From the NCBI RefSeq assembly GCF_015350975.1, contig NZ_JADKRX010000001.1, positions 62,001 to 126,000 on the forward strand: 64,000 bases of DNA. Reading direction: 5' to 3'. Below the pieces are notes generated by a model. That model was not told the DNA's origin and searched no databases. It was given only the letters and a program-made list of their open reading frames with translations. This document shows, piece by piece, positions 27,127 through 34,916 of this stretch (positions are counted from its first letter, which is position 1; every line of letters starts with the position of its first letter). The DNA is from Curtobacterium sp. VKM Ac-1395 (GTDB taxonomy: Bacteria; Actinomycetota; Actinomycetes; Actinomycetales; Microbacteriaceae). Both the position numbers and the translations under genes were made by a program.

Positions 27127-27579
27127 CTACTCCGGCAGGTCGGCCGGCGTCGCCTCGTGGTGGCGCCGGGCGCGCGTGCGCCGGTCCTCCTTCATGCCCG
27201 CCTCGAGCAGGTGGCGGCGGCCCCCCGCGAGGTCGTCCCGCGCGGTGCGCTCCAGGTCCTTGGCGAGCGCGTAGTATCCGTCGTCGTAGTCCTCGACGAT
27301 CTGGAACGTCCACCGGCCCTCGATGACGTTCCGCCCGATCAGCTCCGTGTCGATGCGGTCAGCGAGCTCGGTGTGCCCGGCCTTCCGGAGCTGCTCGACG
27401 GCGTCCCCGAAGCCGAGGTCCGCCTTGCCCGTCAGGCGGTGGAACCCGTAGAGGTAGCCGCGAGCGTGCTCGAGCACCTCGAGCGCCGCGGAGAGCGTCC
27501 CGAGTGCCTCGACGGTCTCCTCGGACACCCCCTCTGGCACCTGGTGGGCGGCGTCCGGTCCCTGTCCGTCGTTCGTCAT
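27127..27579 (-). CDS. conserved actinobacterial protein of unknown function
   Basis: The 150-aa soluble protein has no recognised catalytic motif. The central part (~25-125) is helical and well composed: ALEVLEHARGYLYGFHRLTGKAD, then LIGRNVIEGRWTFQIVEDYDDGYY, then LAGGRRHLLEAGMKEDRRTR. I recall similar proteins in mycobacteria and other actinobacteria, all unannotated. The charged C-terminus (RARRHHEATPADLPE) is probably flexible. It is monocistronic, convergent with the permease and divergent from the SOS-box gene. No function is proposed. Confidence 0.75.
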   Translation of the reverse strand: MTNDGQGPDAAHQVPEGVSEETVEALGTLSAALEVLEHARGYLYGFHRLTGKADLGFGDAVEQLRKAGHTELADRIDTELIGRNVIEGRWTFQIVEDYDDGYYALAKDLERTARDDLAGGRRHLLEAGMKEDRRTRARRHHEATPADLPE

Positions 27580-27659
27580 GTGACCCCGTCTACACGAGCA
27601 GTCCCGGAACCGCTCCCGGGATCCGACGGCGGTTGCAGGAGCCTCGACCGACGCCTACC

Positions 27660-27679
27660 ATTCGAACACACGTTCGAAT
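27660..27679 (+). promoter_or_regulatory. LexA/SOS box upstream of a small gene
   Basis: ATTCGAACACACGTTCGAAT has perfect 8-bp arms (ATTCGAAC / GTTCGAAT) around a 4-nt centre. It contains the CGAAC-N4-GTTCG core of Gram-positive and actinobacterial LexA sites. It ends 12 nt before the ATG at 27692, overlapping the likely transcription start, so LexA would block expression until DNA damage. Confidence 0.85.
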
Positions 27680-27691
27680 GAGGAGGACCCG

Positions 27692-27955
27692 ATGATCGTC
27701 GTCGACGCAGCCACCACGGTCTGGTGGACCCAGGGGATGCCGGTGCGCATCGTGTGGCAGGGACGCCGCTGGCGCGTGTCCGACGTGCCGACACGACTCA
27801 CCGTGACCCCGTCCGACCTGCCCACCGCCATCACCCACGCGCCCGAGCGGACTGCGGGGTGGCGCTTCCAGGTCACCGCCGAGGACGGCGAGACCCTGGT
27901 GGTCGACATCGTGCCCGACGGTGGCGGTTGGACGGTCGCGCGGACGTGGTCGTGA
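27692..27955 (+). CDS. small protein under a LexA box (DUF6504-like)
   Basis: The 87-aa protein is beta-rich with many Trp: TTVWWTQGMPVRIVWQGRRWRVSDVPTRL in the first half (given in part) and GWRFQVTAEDGETLVVDIVPDGGGWTVARTW at the end. It resembles small actinobacterial proteins annotated DUF6504, which I recall near error-prone polymerase genes; that recollection is not firm. A strong ribosome binding site (GAGGAGG) precedes the ATG by 5 nt and a LexA box lies directly upstream, so it is probably damage inducible. No polymerase gene is adjacent here. Confidence 0.75.
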   Translation: MIVVDAATTVWWTQGMPVRIVWQGRRWRVSDVPTRLTVTPSDLPTAITHAPERTAGWRFQVTAEDGETLVVDIVPDGGGWTVARTWS

Positions 27956-27980
27956 CGCCGACTCGAGGTCCCGACGGGCC

Positions 27981-29318
27981 TCAGCGCGCCGACGTCGACT
28001 CGGTGGACGTCACGGCGCTGGTGGGCTGCTCTGGTCGCTCGGCTCGCTCTGGGCGCTCCGGTTGCCCCGGTCGCTCGGCTCGCTCCGGTTGCCCCGGTCG
28101 CTCCATCAGCCGCCAGGCCCCGCCCGTGAGCGGCGCGAGCGTCACGACCGTGTAGACGGCCACCACCACGCCGAAGGTCGCCGAGACGCCGATGCCCTCG
28201 GCAGCGAACCCGGCGAGCAGGCCGCCGAGCGGGATGCCGGCCCACGAGCCCGCCCCGAGCAACCCGAACACCCTGGCCCGCATGTGCACGGGGATCCGCT
28301 CGAGCTCGACCGCCCCGAGGATCGGGTTGAGCGACCCGGCCGCCAGACCGGACACCGCCGACGCCGCCAGCATCCACGGCAGCCCGAGCCCGAGCGCCGG
28401 CACGGCCAACGACGGTCCGCCGGCCAGCACGAAGCACAGCACGAAGGTGATCCGCCGTGGAACGCGATGGGCAACGTACCCGAACGCCACGGAACCGAGG
28501 AACGCCGCCCCGCCGAAGGTGCCCGTCACGAAGCCCAGCGCCTGCGCCCCGCCGAGACGTTCGTCGGCGTAGAGCGGCAGGAGCGTGGTCGACCGCGCCG
28601 CATCGAGCAGGTTCGTGACGAGGACGAGCGCGATGACGAGTCGGAAGAACGGATCGCGGACGCAGAACCGGAAGCCCTCGGCGATGTCGCGCCAGTACCC
28701 GGCGGACGGGACGGTTCCGTCATCACCCTCGGTCGCTGGGACGACCGACGCCTGCCGCACGAACAGCGCGGTCAGGACCGCCGCCCCGCCGAACGCGAGT
28801 GCCGTGCAGGCGAGCGCCGGCAACGGGCCGAGCAGCGCGACGAGCACTCCGCCGACGGGTGCACCGACGAGCACGGACAACCGGGCCGAGGCCTCGAAGT
28901 GCCCCACCGCTCGCTCGAGCGGCACGCCGGCCTCGGTCGCGAGCCCCGGCAGCAGCACCCGTCGGGCGGACTCCCCCGGCAGGTCGAACAGCCCACTGAC
29001 GAAGACCAGCGCGAGCAACGCCCAGAACGGCAGCCCGACGGTCCATGCGAGCACCGGCATCGCGAGCAGGGTCAACCCGCTGACCACGTCCGAGCCGATG
29101 CTCGACCGCACGAACCCCACCCGTTCGATCAGCGCGCCGCCGAAGGGACCACCGAGGACGATCGGGACCGTCGCCATGAACGCCGCGATGCCGACGTCGG
29201 TCGCCGAGCCTCCGCGGGCGAGCACGGCGAACGGGACGCTGACGGTCGTGACGACGTTGCCGATGCGCGAGACGACCTGGACGGCGAGGAGGGCCCGCAG
29301 CCGCCCGCGCGGCGTCAT
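27981..29318 (-). CDS. MFS transporter with repetitive C-terminal tail
   Basis: The 445-aa membrane protein has ~12 TM helices arranged as in the MFS_3/enterobactin-exporter-like group (RALLAVQVVSRIGNVVTTVSVPFAVLARGGSATDVG opening, in part; second-half GTFGGAAFLGSVAFGYVAHRVPRR). It is probably a drug or metabolite exporter. The hydrophilic tail (~410-445) contains ERPGQPERAE-type repeats, encoded by tandem DNA repeats. The ATG overlaps the upstream ArsR gene by 4 bp (ATGA), so the two form an operon with the repressor first. The substrate is unknown. Confidence 0.9.
   Translation of the reverse strand: MTPRGRLRALLAVQVVSRIGNVVTTVSVPFAVLARGGSATDVGIAAFMATVPIVLGGPFGGALIERVGFVRSSIGSDVVSGLTLLAMPVLAWTVGLPFWALLALVFVSGLFDLPGESARRVLLPGLATEAGVPLERAVGHFEASARLSVLVGAPVGGVLVALLGPLPALACTALAFGGAAVLTALFVRQASVVPATEGDDGTVPSAGYWRDIAEGFRFCVRDPFFRLVIALVLVTNLLDAARSTTLLPLYADERLGGAQALGFVTGTFGGAAFLGSVAFGYVAHRVPRRITFVLCFVLAGGPSLAVPALGLGLPWMLAASAVSGLAAGSLNPILGAVELERIPVHMRARVFGLLGAGSWAGIPLGGLLAGFAAEGIGVSATFGVVVAVYTVVTLAPLTGGAWRLMERPGQPERAERPGQPERPERAERPEQPTSAVTSTESTSAR
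28028..28105 (-). repeat. in-frame tandem repeats in the MFS gene 3' end
   Basis: Imperfect units of the type GGTCGCTCGGCTCGCTC followed by GGTTGCCCC recur about three times. On the minus strand they encode the ERPGQPERAE repeats of the C-terminal tail. The repeat keeps the frame. Confidence 0.7.
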
Positions 29319-29890
29319 GCGCGAGGCCGTCGGTACGCCTGGACGAGCACGGCGACCTGCTCGGAGCCGTCACCCTCGACGTGCTCGGCCCCGATCTCGC
29401 GGTACCGCTCCAGCACCTGCCACAGGTCGGCGCTCAGCTCTTCGAGCTCCGGCACGGTCAGCCGCATCACCCGGTCCGAACTGCTGCCCGCCGCGACCCA
29501 CTCCCGCCCGAAGGTCGCCGCCTGGTCGACGTAGGCCTCGTAGTTCGCGGCGTACGTCCGCGCGACGGCTCGGTCCAGGGCGCTGACCGCGAGGGTGCGC
29601 TCGGGGTCGTCGAGCGCGTCCTCCAGCGACCACGACGAGGACCGGTGCACGGAGCGCCACCACCGCTCGCGGCGGTCCACGCCGAGGTCCGTCGCCGGCT
29701 CGATCAGGCCAGCCGTCGCGAGTCGACCGCAGTGGTAGCTGATGGTCCCGGGTGCTTCGTCGATCAGCTCACCGAGCATCGCGGCGGTCTTCGGGCCGTC
29801 GGTGCGCAGCAGCCCGAGGATGCGCAGGCGTGTGGGGTGCGCCAGGGCCCGCATGTGCGCCGGGTCGTCGATCCGTCCGTCGTCGTCCAT
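29315..29890 (-). CDS. ArsR/SmtB-type winged-helix regulator
   Basis: The 191-aa protein has an ArsR HTH at ~10-80 (RALAHPTRLRILGLLRTDGPKTAAMLGEL, then APGTISYHCGRLATAGLIEP) followed by a C-terminal helical region like that of YdfF/Rv-type helix_turn_helix_20 regulators. No metal-binding Cys pairs are present, so it is not a classical metal sensor. It is co-transcribed with the MFS exporter and probably represses it. TACGGT (29902-29897, minus) ends 6 nt before the ATG (leaderless), with TTGCGC 17 bp further up inside a large dyad. Confidence 0.88.
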   Translation of the reverse strand: MDDDGRIDDPAHMRALAHPTRLRILGLLRTDGPKTAAMLGELIDEAPGTISYHCGRLATAGLIEPATDLGVDRRERWWRSVHRSSSWSLEDALDDPERTLAVSALDRAVARTYAANYEAYVDQAATFGREWVAAGSSSDRVMRLTVPELEELSADLWQVLERYREIGAEHVEGDGSEQVAVLVQAYRRPRA

Positions 29891-29906
29891 CTGCCCACCG
29901 TAGAAC

Positions 29907-29936
29907 CACAAGAGGTGTTGCGCAAGACATGTTGTG
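29907..29936. promoter_or_regulatory. nested dyad operator between arsR-like and DUF1697 genes
   Basis: CACAA (29907-29911) and TTGTG (29932-29936) are placed symmetrically around the perfect palindrome TTGCGCAA (29918-29925). The dyad covers the -35 (TTGCGC) of the ArsR gene, so it is a strong candidate for the ArsR autorepression site. Confidence 0.65.
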
Positions 29937-29980
29937 CAGTTGTCGGCGCAGCCGGGTCGTACCCGCGGTACGGTCGCGAC

Positions 29981-30496
29981 ATGACCCGGTGGATCGCGCT
30001 GCTGCGCGGCGTGAACGTGAACGGCATCACGATCCGATCGGCCGACCTCCGGACGCTGTTCGAGGAACGTGGGCACACCGACGTCCGCACGGTGCTGGCG
30101 TCGGGCAACGTCGTGTTCTCGTCCGAGATGCACGAGGCCGAGCTCAAGGTCGACGCCGAGCAGGCGCTCCGCGACCGCTTCGGGTACGACGCCTGGATCG
30201 TGCTCGTCCCGCACGATGCCCTCGCCGCGCTCGTCAGCGCGTTCCCCTTCGAGTCGTCGGCCGACCGGCACGACTACGTGCTCTTCGGATCGGACGACGC
30301 TGCGCTGGACGACCTGCTCGCCGACCTCGTGCTCGACGACACGGTCGAACGGGTCGCACGCGGCGACGGTGTCGTCTACTGGTCGTGTCCGAAGGGCTCG
30401 AGCACGGACACGGTCTTCGCGAAGCGGGCCGGCGCCGCACGCTTCAAGCGCACGACGACGACCCGCAACACGAACACCCTGCGCAAGCTCCTCTGA
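29981..30496 (+). CDS. DUF1697 family protein
   Basis: The 171-aa protein begins with the family signature WIALLRGVNVNGITI and ASGNVVFSSE (~38-47), followed by YDAWIVLVPHDALAALVSAFPF and a C-terminal FAKRAGAARFKRTTTTRN basic block. DUF1697 proteins are common in bacteria with no proven function. TACGGT (29969-29974) ends 6 nt before the ATG, suggesting leaderless transcription. It is divergent from the ArsR/MFS operon and its end is 3 bp from the convergent toxin gene. Confidence 0.88.
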   Translation: MTRWIALLRGVNVNGITIRSADLRTLFEERGHTDVRTVLASGNVVFSSEMHEAELKVDAEQALRDRFGYDAWIVLVPHDALAALVSAFPFESSADRHDYVLFGSDDAALDDLLADLVLDDTVERVARGDGVVYWSCPKGSSTDTVFAKRAGAARFKRTTTTRNTNTLRKLL

Positions 30497-30499
30497 GCG

Positions 30500-30844
30500 T
30501 CACTTCGTCTGGTTCGGGTGATGCGTGTGCACCGCGATCACCTGCACGACCCGAGCTTCTTCGTCCACGGTGAACCAGATGCGTGCGCCCCGCTTGAGCT
30601 CGTGCTGCCGTCGGACCCACTCACGCCCCGAGTGCACGACGACGCCCAGTTCCCCGCGGAGTGCATGGCAGGCGAGGTCCTCGGTCAGCGGATCCGTCGT
30701 GAGCCGCTCCCACGCGCCGGCCAGGGCGTTGCGCTGCGTCGCGAGGACGTCACGCCACCCGTGCTCGGCAGCACGTGTGACGAGGACGATGGTGTACTCC
30801 GTGGTGCGGACCGGCCGCGCCACGCCAGATCGGCGCGCGGCCAT
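30500..30844 (-). CDS. putative RelE/ParE-like toxin of a type II toxin-antitoxin pair
   Basis: The 114-aa basic protein resembles actinobacterial RelE-like toxins: TEYTIVLVTRAAEHGWRDVLATQRNALAGAWERL helix region (in part), then HALRGELGVVV, and the C-terminal strand block GARIWFTVDEEARVVQVIAVHTHHPNQTK (in part) with conserved Arg/Lys and His. Such toxins cleave mRNA on or off the ribosome. It follows the antitoxin gene by 3 bp, the usual order. The assignment relies on the operon context plus a weak fold resemblance. Confidence 0.72.
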   Translation of the reverse strand: MAARRSGVARPVRTTEYTIVLVTRAAEHGWRDVLATQRNALAGAWERLTTDPLTEDLACHALRGELGVVVHSGREWVRRQHELKRGARIWFTVDEEARVVQVIAVHTHHPNQTK

Positions 30845-30847
30845 CAG

Positions 30848-31312
30848 TCACGGCTTCTCGGCCACGACCGGCGGGTCGAGCAGGGTCGGCTCCGAGGTGT
30901 CCCACCCGGCGGCGATGGCCTCTGCCGAGTTGCGCCAGGCTTGCATCTCCAGCAGCAGCTTCCGGGGCTGCCGGAGGGAGAACGAACCGCGGGCCACCTC
31001 GACGATCTCCGTGGCGAACCGCTGCTGGTCAGCACGGCTCAGCAGCTTCAACCAGGGGTAGGGGATCGCCAGGCGGTCGTGCAGCGGCAGCGACTCGTTG
31101 ACGGTGACCGCGGCGATGAGCTGTGCAGCGATGTCGAGGACGGCCTCGTCGTCGTCGGACCGTTCCTTCGTCGTCAGGACGAGCGGCGCACCGTCTCGTC
31201 GGGTGACCTCGAGTGGTTCCTGCTCAGCGGCAGCGAAGACGTCCTTCGCGTGGCGTGACAGGTCGGACGACTGCACGGAGCGCCGGCGGCGAACGGGAGC
31301 GAGGAGCGTCAT
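30848..31312 (-). CDS. Phd/YefM-like antitoxin with long C-terminal extension
   Basis: The 154-aa protein has an N-terminal prevent-host-death-like region (~12-55): SSDLSRHAKDVFAAAEQEPLEVTRRDGAPLVLTT (in part). Its ~100-residue helical C-terminal part is much longer than the ~30-residue toxin-binding tail of ordinary Phd/YefM (~80 aa total). TACGGT (31324-31319, minus) ends 6 nt before the ATG, and a perfect palindrome fills the promoter spacer, as expected for autoregulation. It is the first gene of the toxin-antitoxin operon. Confidence 0.75.
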   Translation of the reverse strand: MTLLAPVRRRRSVQSSDLSRHAKDVFAAAEQEPLEVTRRDGAPLVLTTKERSDDDEAVLDIAAQLIAAVTVNESLPLHDRLAIPYPWLKLLSRADQQRFATEIVEVARGSFSLRQPRKLLLEMQAWRNSAEAIAAGWDTSEPTLLDPPVVAEKP

Positions 31313-31318
31313 GACACC

Positions 31319-31347
31319 ACCGTATTCAGAACGTGTTCTGAACACAA
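31319..31347 (-). promoter_or_regulatory. toxin-antitoxin promoter and palindromic operator
   Basis: On the minus strand TTGTGT (31347-31342), a 17-bp spacer and TACGGT (31324-31319) form the promoter. The palindrome TTCAGAACGTGTTCTGAA (31325-31342; 8-bp arms, GT centre) occupies the whole spacer. Autorepression by the antitoxin is the natural reading. Confidence 0.72.
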
Positions 31348-31382
31348 GGGGAGAGGCCGTGTGAGACCTCGCACTGCCCAGG

Positions 31383-32150
31383 TCAGGACTGCGCGGGCTG
31401 CCCGTTGCTCGCCATCGTGCCGCCGTCCACGGGCAGGATCGCCCCGGTGATGAACGACGCCTCGTCACTGGCCAGGAAGAGCACGGCCGCCGCGACCTCC
31501 TCCGCACGACCACCGCGGCCGAGGGCGATGCGCTCGGCGAACTCCTGCTTGAGGGCCTCGTCCTCGGCCTGCTCCTGGGTCATGTCCGTCCAGATCAGGC
31601 CCGGCGCGACCGCGTTCACCCGGACGCCGGCGTGGCCGTTGTCGAGCGCGGCGGCCTTCGTGAAGTTCGACACCCCGCCCTTCGCCGCGTTGTACGGGCT
31701 CATGCGCCAGTCAGCGCCCTGGCCCGACACGGACGAGGTGTTCACGACCGACCCCTTCGTCTCGCGGAGGAACGGCAGCGCTGCCCGGGTGCCGTAGAAC
31801 ACGCTCGACAGGTCGGTCTCGATGACCCGGTGCCACTCGTCGGTGGAGATGTCGGTGACGTCGCCGGAGGTGAAGGTGCCCGCGTTGTTCACGAGGACGT
31901 CGACCCTGTCCCAGCGGTCGAGCGCCGCGGCGACGACGGTCTCCCAGTCCTCGGGCGAGGCGACGTCCGCGCGCAGGACGACGACGCGGTCGGTCGGCAG
32001 GTCGTCGCCGACGGCTCGGACCTTCTCCTCGACGCTGTCCACGAGGACGACGGAGGCCCCCTCGTCGACGAACGCCCTCGCCGTGGCCGCACCGATGCCG
32101 GAGCCGGCTCCCGTCACGATCGCGACCTTGCCCTCGAACCGCTTGCCCAT
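31383..32150 (-). CDS. SDR-family oxidoreductase
   Basis: The 255-aa classical short-chain dehydrogenase has the NAD(P)-binding TGAGSGIGAATA motif (~14-25), NNAGTF (~88-93), the catalytic Ser in NTSSVSG (~138) and the YNAAKGG Tyr-x3-Lys (~153-157), and ends with PVDGGTMASNG. An Asp after beta-2 (LVDSVEEK) favours NAD over NADP. The substrate is unknown. The start at 32150 is the ATG before the first beta strand. The GH65 gene lies upstream on the same strand with a 183-bp gap in which I see no other feature. Confidence 0.92.
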   Translation of the reverse strand: MGKRFEGKVAIVTGAGSGIGAATARAFVDEGASVVLVDSVEEKVRAVGDDLPTDRVVVLRADVASPEDWETVVAAALDRWDRVDVLVNNAGTFTSGDVTDISTDEWHRVIETDLSSVFYGTRAALPFLRETKGSVVNTSSVSGQGADWRMSPYNAAKGGVSNFTKAAALDNGHAGVRVNAVAPGLIWTDMTQEQAEDEALKQEFAERIALGRGGRAEEVAAAVLFLASDEASFITGAILPVDGGTMASNGQPAQS

Positions 32151-32333
32151 GGTGGATCCTCTCGTTGCACGTCCGTGCCCGGGAGGGACGCCATCGGCCC
32201 GAGGGGCACAGCAGACCACCGTGCCCGCACCGGCCTGGACACGTGGCCAGGCGAGTGGACCGCCGGGGCCGCGCCGGGCCTCCACGCTGGACCGAGCCGC
32301 GCACCGTGGTGCGCGACCCGGTCCGGAGAGCCG

Positions 32334-34850
32334 CTACGCGGTGGTGTCGTCCGCGTCGAGGTCGCGCTCGAGCGAGATGGTCGGGATCGACGCCGTGATC
32401 ACCGAACCGTCCGCGCGGAGCGTGCCCTGGATGTCGCTCGTCGTCGGGGCGTGCCCGGACATGCGCGGCCCGTGGTGCGGGATCGGCACGACGGTCGGGG
32501 CGCCGGTCTCGATGTCGTACGGCTGGTTGTGCACCCAGGCCGTGAAGCCGGACCCGGTCTCGACCGTGAACGTCATGCGCTCCTGCTCGAGGTCGACGCG
32601 CACGCGCGAGCCGTGCACCGTCAGGCGGTAGGTCAGGCGCTCCCACTGCTCGGGCAGCCGCGGGTTGAACGACATCTTGCCGCCGTGGTCGCGCATGCCG
32701 CCGAAGCCGTTGACGAGCCCGCCCCAGATGCCGCCGGTCGACGCGATGTGCACGCCGTCGGTGGTGTTGCCGTGCAGGTCGGCGAGGTCGACGTAGAGCG
32801 CCGTGTGGAAGTACTGCTCCGCGAGCTCGTGGTAGCCGACCTCGGCCGCCATGATCGACTGCACGACGGCCGACAGGGTCGAGTCACCGGTGGTGAGGGC
32901 GTCGTAGTAGTCGAAGTCGCGACGCTTCTCCGCCGGGGTGAACTCGTGGCCCTGCAGGAACAGCGCCAGCACGACGTCGGCCTGCTTGAGCACCTGGAAC
33001 CGGTAGATCACGAGCGGGTGGTAGTGCAGCAGCAGCGGACGCTTGGACTCCGGCGTCCGCTCGAGGTCCCAGAGTTCCTTGTCGAGGAACTGGGCGTCCT
33101 GCGGGTGGATGCCACGGTGCGGGTCGAAGGGGATCTCCATCGACTCGGCGGCGTGCTCCCAGTCGACGATCTCGGACTCGTCGAGCCCGGTGCGGCGGAC
33201 CATGCGGGCGTACTCGCCCGGGTCGTCGACGCTGAGCTGGCGGCACGCGTTGACCGCGAACCACAGGTTCGCCCGGGCCATCACGTTCGTGTACATGTTG
33301 TCGTCGACGACGGTCGTGTACTCGTCCGGACCGGTGACGCCGTCGATGTGGAACTTCTGGTCGCCGTTCGAGCGCCAGAAGCCGAGGTCCTCCCACAGCC
33401 GGGCGGTCTCGACGAGGATGTCGATCGCGCCGCGCTTCAGGAACTCGGTGTCCCCGGACGCCCGGACGTACTGCATCAGCGCATGGGCGATGTCCGCGTC
33501 GATGTGGTACTGCGCGGTGCCGGCGGCGTAGTACGCGCTGGACTCCTCGCCGTTGATCGTGCGCCACGGGAACAGGGCGCCGTGCTGGTTCAGCTCACGG
33601 GCGCGGGCCCGCGCGGAGTCGAGCATGTTGTAGCGGAACCGCAGCGCGTTGCGCGCGACGATCGGCGCGGTGTAGCTGAGGAACGGGAGGACGTAGATCT
33701 CCATGTCCCAGAAGTAGTGCCCGCCGTAGCCGGAGCCGGTGACGCCCTTGGCCGCGATGCCGTGGCCGTCGGTGCGCGCCGTCGCCTGCGCGAGCATGTA
33801 GAGGTTCCAGCGCACAGCCTGCTGGATCTCCGGCTGCCCGGCGATCTCGACGTCGCTGCGCGCCCAGTAGTCGTCCATCCACACGCGCTGCTTGGCGAAG
33901 GTCTCCTCGACCGTCTCGGCGTGGGCGCGGTCGAGCGTGCGGTCGCAGCGGTCGGCGAGTTCGCGCGCCGGGACGCCACGGGAGGTGTGGTAGACGATGT
34001 TCTTGGTCAGGCGGATCGGCTGGCCGGCCTTGGCCTGCACCCGGTACACGTGCTTGGCGAGGTCATCCTCGATCGAGGAGGACTCGTCCCACGTGTTCTC
34101 GGTCTCGAGCCGGTGCTCGACCCCGACGCAGATCGTCATGCCGGAGCTCTTGGCCTGGTACCCGAGCAGCGAGCGGGTCGCGGTGTTCCGCTTGAGGCGC
34201 GGTTCGAGCACGCGCTCACTGAAGGTCTCCGCCTTGCGGGGGTCGAACGCCGACGCCGACGCAGCCGCACGCATGCCGGCGTGGTACTCGTCGACGACGT
34301 CCTGGCGGTTGAGGATCTGGCTGGACAACAGGATCGAGGCGTCGTGGTCGAGCATCGTGACCTCGTAGTCGACGACTGCGAGGTGCCGGTCCGTGAACGA
34401 CACGAGGCGACGCGACCGGATCAGGACGCGCTTGCCCGACGGCGTGGACCACTCGGTCTCGCGCAGCAGGAACCCGCCGCGGAAGTCGAGTCGACGCGTG
34501 TGCCGCAGGATGTCGGCCTCGGCGAGGACGAGGGGCTCGTCGTCCACGTACAGCCGGATCACCTTGGCGTCGGGCACGTTGATGATCGTCTGGCCGGTCT
34601 TGGCGAAGCCGAAGGCGTCCTCGGCGTGCCGGATCGGCCAGGTCTCGTGGAAGCCGTTGACGTACGTGCCGTACTGCACGCCGCCGCGGCCCTCGTCGAG
34701 GTTGCCGCGCAGCCCGAGGTAGCCGTTGCCGACCGCGAAGTTCGTCTCCGCGACGCCCTGCTCGTCCGGGGTGTACTCGGTCTCGACGAGCGCCCACTCG
34801 TCGACCGGGTACCGGACGCGGTCGAGGGGGTCCGAGGTGATGGGGTTCAT
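32334..34850 (-). CDS. glycoside hydrolase family 65 disaccharide phosphorylase
   Basis: The 838-aa protein has the GH65 layout: an N-terminal beta-sandwich (~1-270), linker helices, an (alpha/alpha)6 barrel (~330-720) and a C-terminal beta-domain. The catalytic general acid is Glu510 in DGVTGPDEYTT, and phosphate-binding HYHPLVIYRFQVLKQADVVLAL (in part) lies downstream. GH65 enzymes phosphorolyse maltose, trehalose, kojibiose or nigerose to beta-glucose 1-phosphate. The next gene downstream on the same strand (66 bp upstream in coordinate terms: 34917-35702) is a beta-phosphoglucomutase, which would convert the product to glucose 6-phosphate. The exact disaccharide cannot be read from sequence. 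Confidence 0.93.
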   Translation of the reverse strand: MNPITSDPLDRVRYPVDEWALVETEYTPDEQGVAETNFAVGNGYLGLRGNLDEGRGGVQYGTYVNGFHETWPIRHAEDAFGFAKTGQTIINVPDAKVIRLYVDDEPLVLAEADILRHTRRLDFRGGFLLRETEWSTPSGKRVLIRSRRLVSFTDRHLAVVDYEVTMLDHDASILLSSQILNRQDVVDEYHAGMRAAASASAFDPRKAETFSERVLEPRLKRNTATRSLLGYQAKSSGMTICVGVEHRLETENTWDESSSIEDDLAKHVYRVQAKAGQPIRLTKNIVYHTSRGVPARELADRCDRTLDRAHAETVEETFAKQRVWMDDYWARSDVEIAGQPEIQQAVRWNLYMLAQATARTDGHGIAAKGVTGSGYGGHYFWDMEIYVLPFLSYTAPIVARNALRFRYNMLDSARARARELNQHGALFPWRTINGEESSAYYAAGTAQYHIDADIAHALMQYVRASGDTEFLKRGAIDILVETARLWEDLGFWRSNGDQKFHIDGVTGPDEYTTVVDDNMYTNVMARANLWFAVNACRQLSVDDPGEYARMVRRTGLDESEIVDWEHAAESMEIPFDPHRGIHPQDAQFLDKELWDLERTPESKRPLLLHYHPLVIYRFQVLKQADVVLALFLQGHEFTPAEKRRDFDYYDALTTGDSTLSAVVQSIMAAEVGYHELAEQYFHTALYVDLADLHGNTTDGVHIASTGGIWGGLVNGFGGMRDHGGKMSFNPRLPEQWERLTYRLTVHGSRVRVDLEQERMTFTVETGSGFTAWVHNQPYDIETGAPTVVPIPHHGPRMSGHAPTTSDIQGTLRADGSVITASIPTISLERDLDADDTTA

Positions 34851-34916
34851 GGGGCTCCGTGGGAGGGGAGGTGGTCAGGGGACGGCCTGGAGGCGCGGAT
34901 CGCGCCGGTGGTCCGC

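Noticed and set aside
32151..32333. Possible gene in the 183-bp gap between the SDR and GH65 genes.
   Set aside because: Open frames there have antisense-like composition and no initiation signal; the gap is probably the SDR promoter region.
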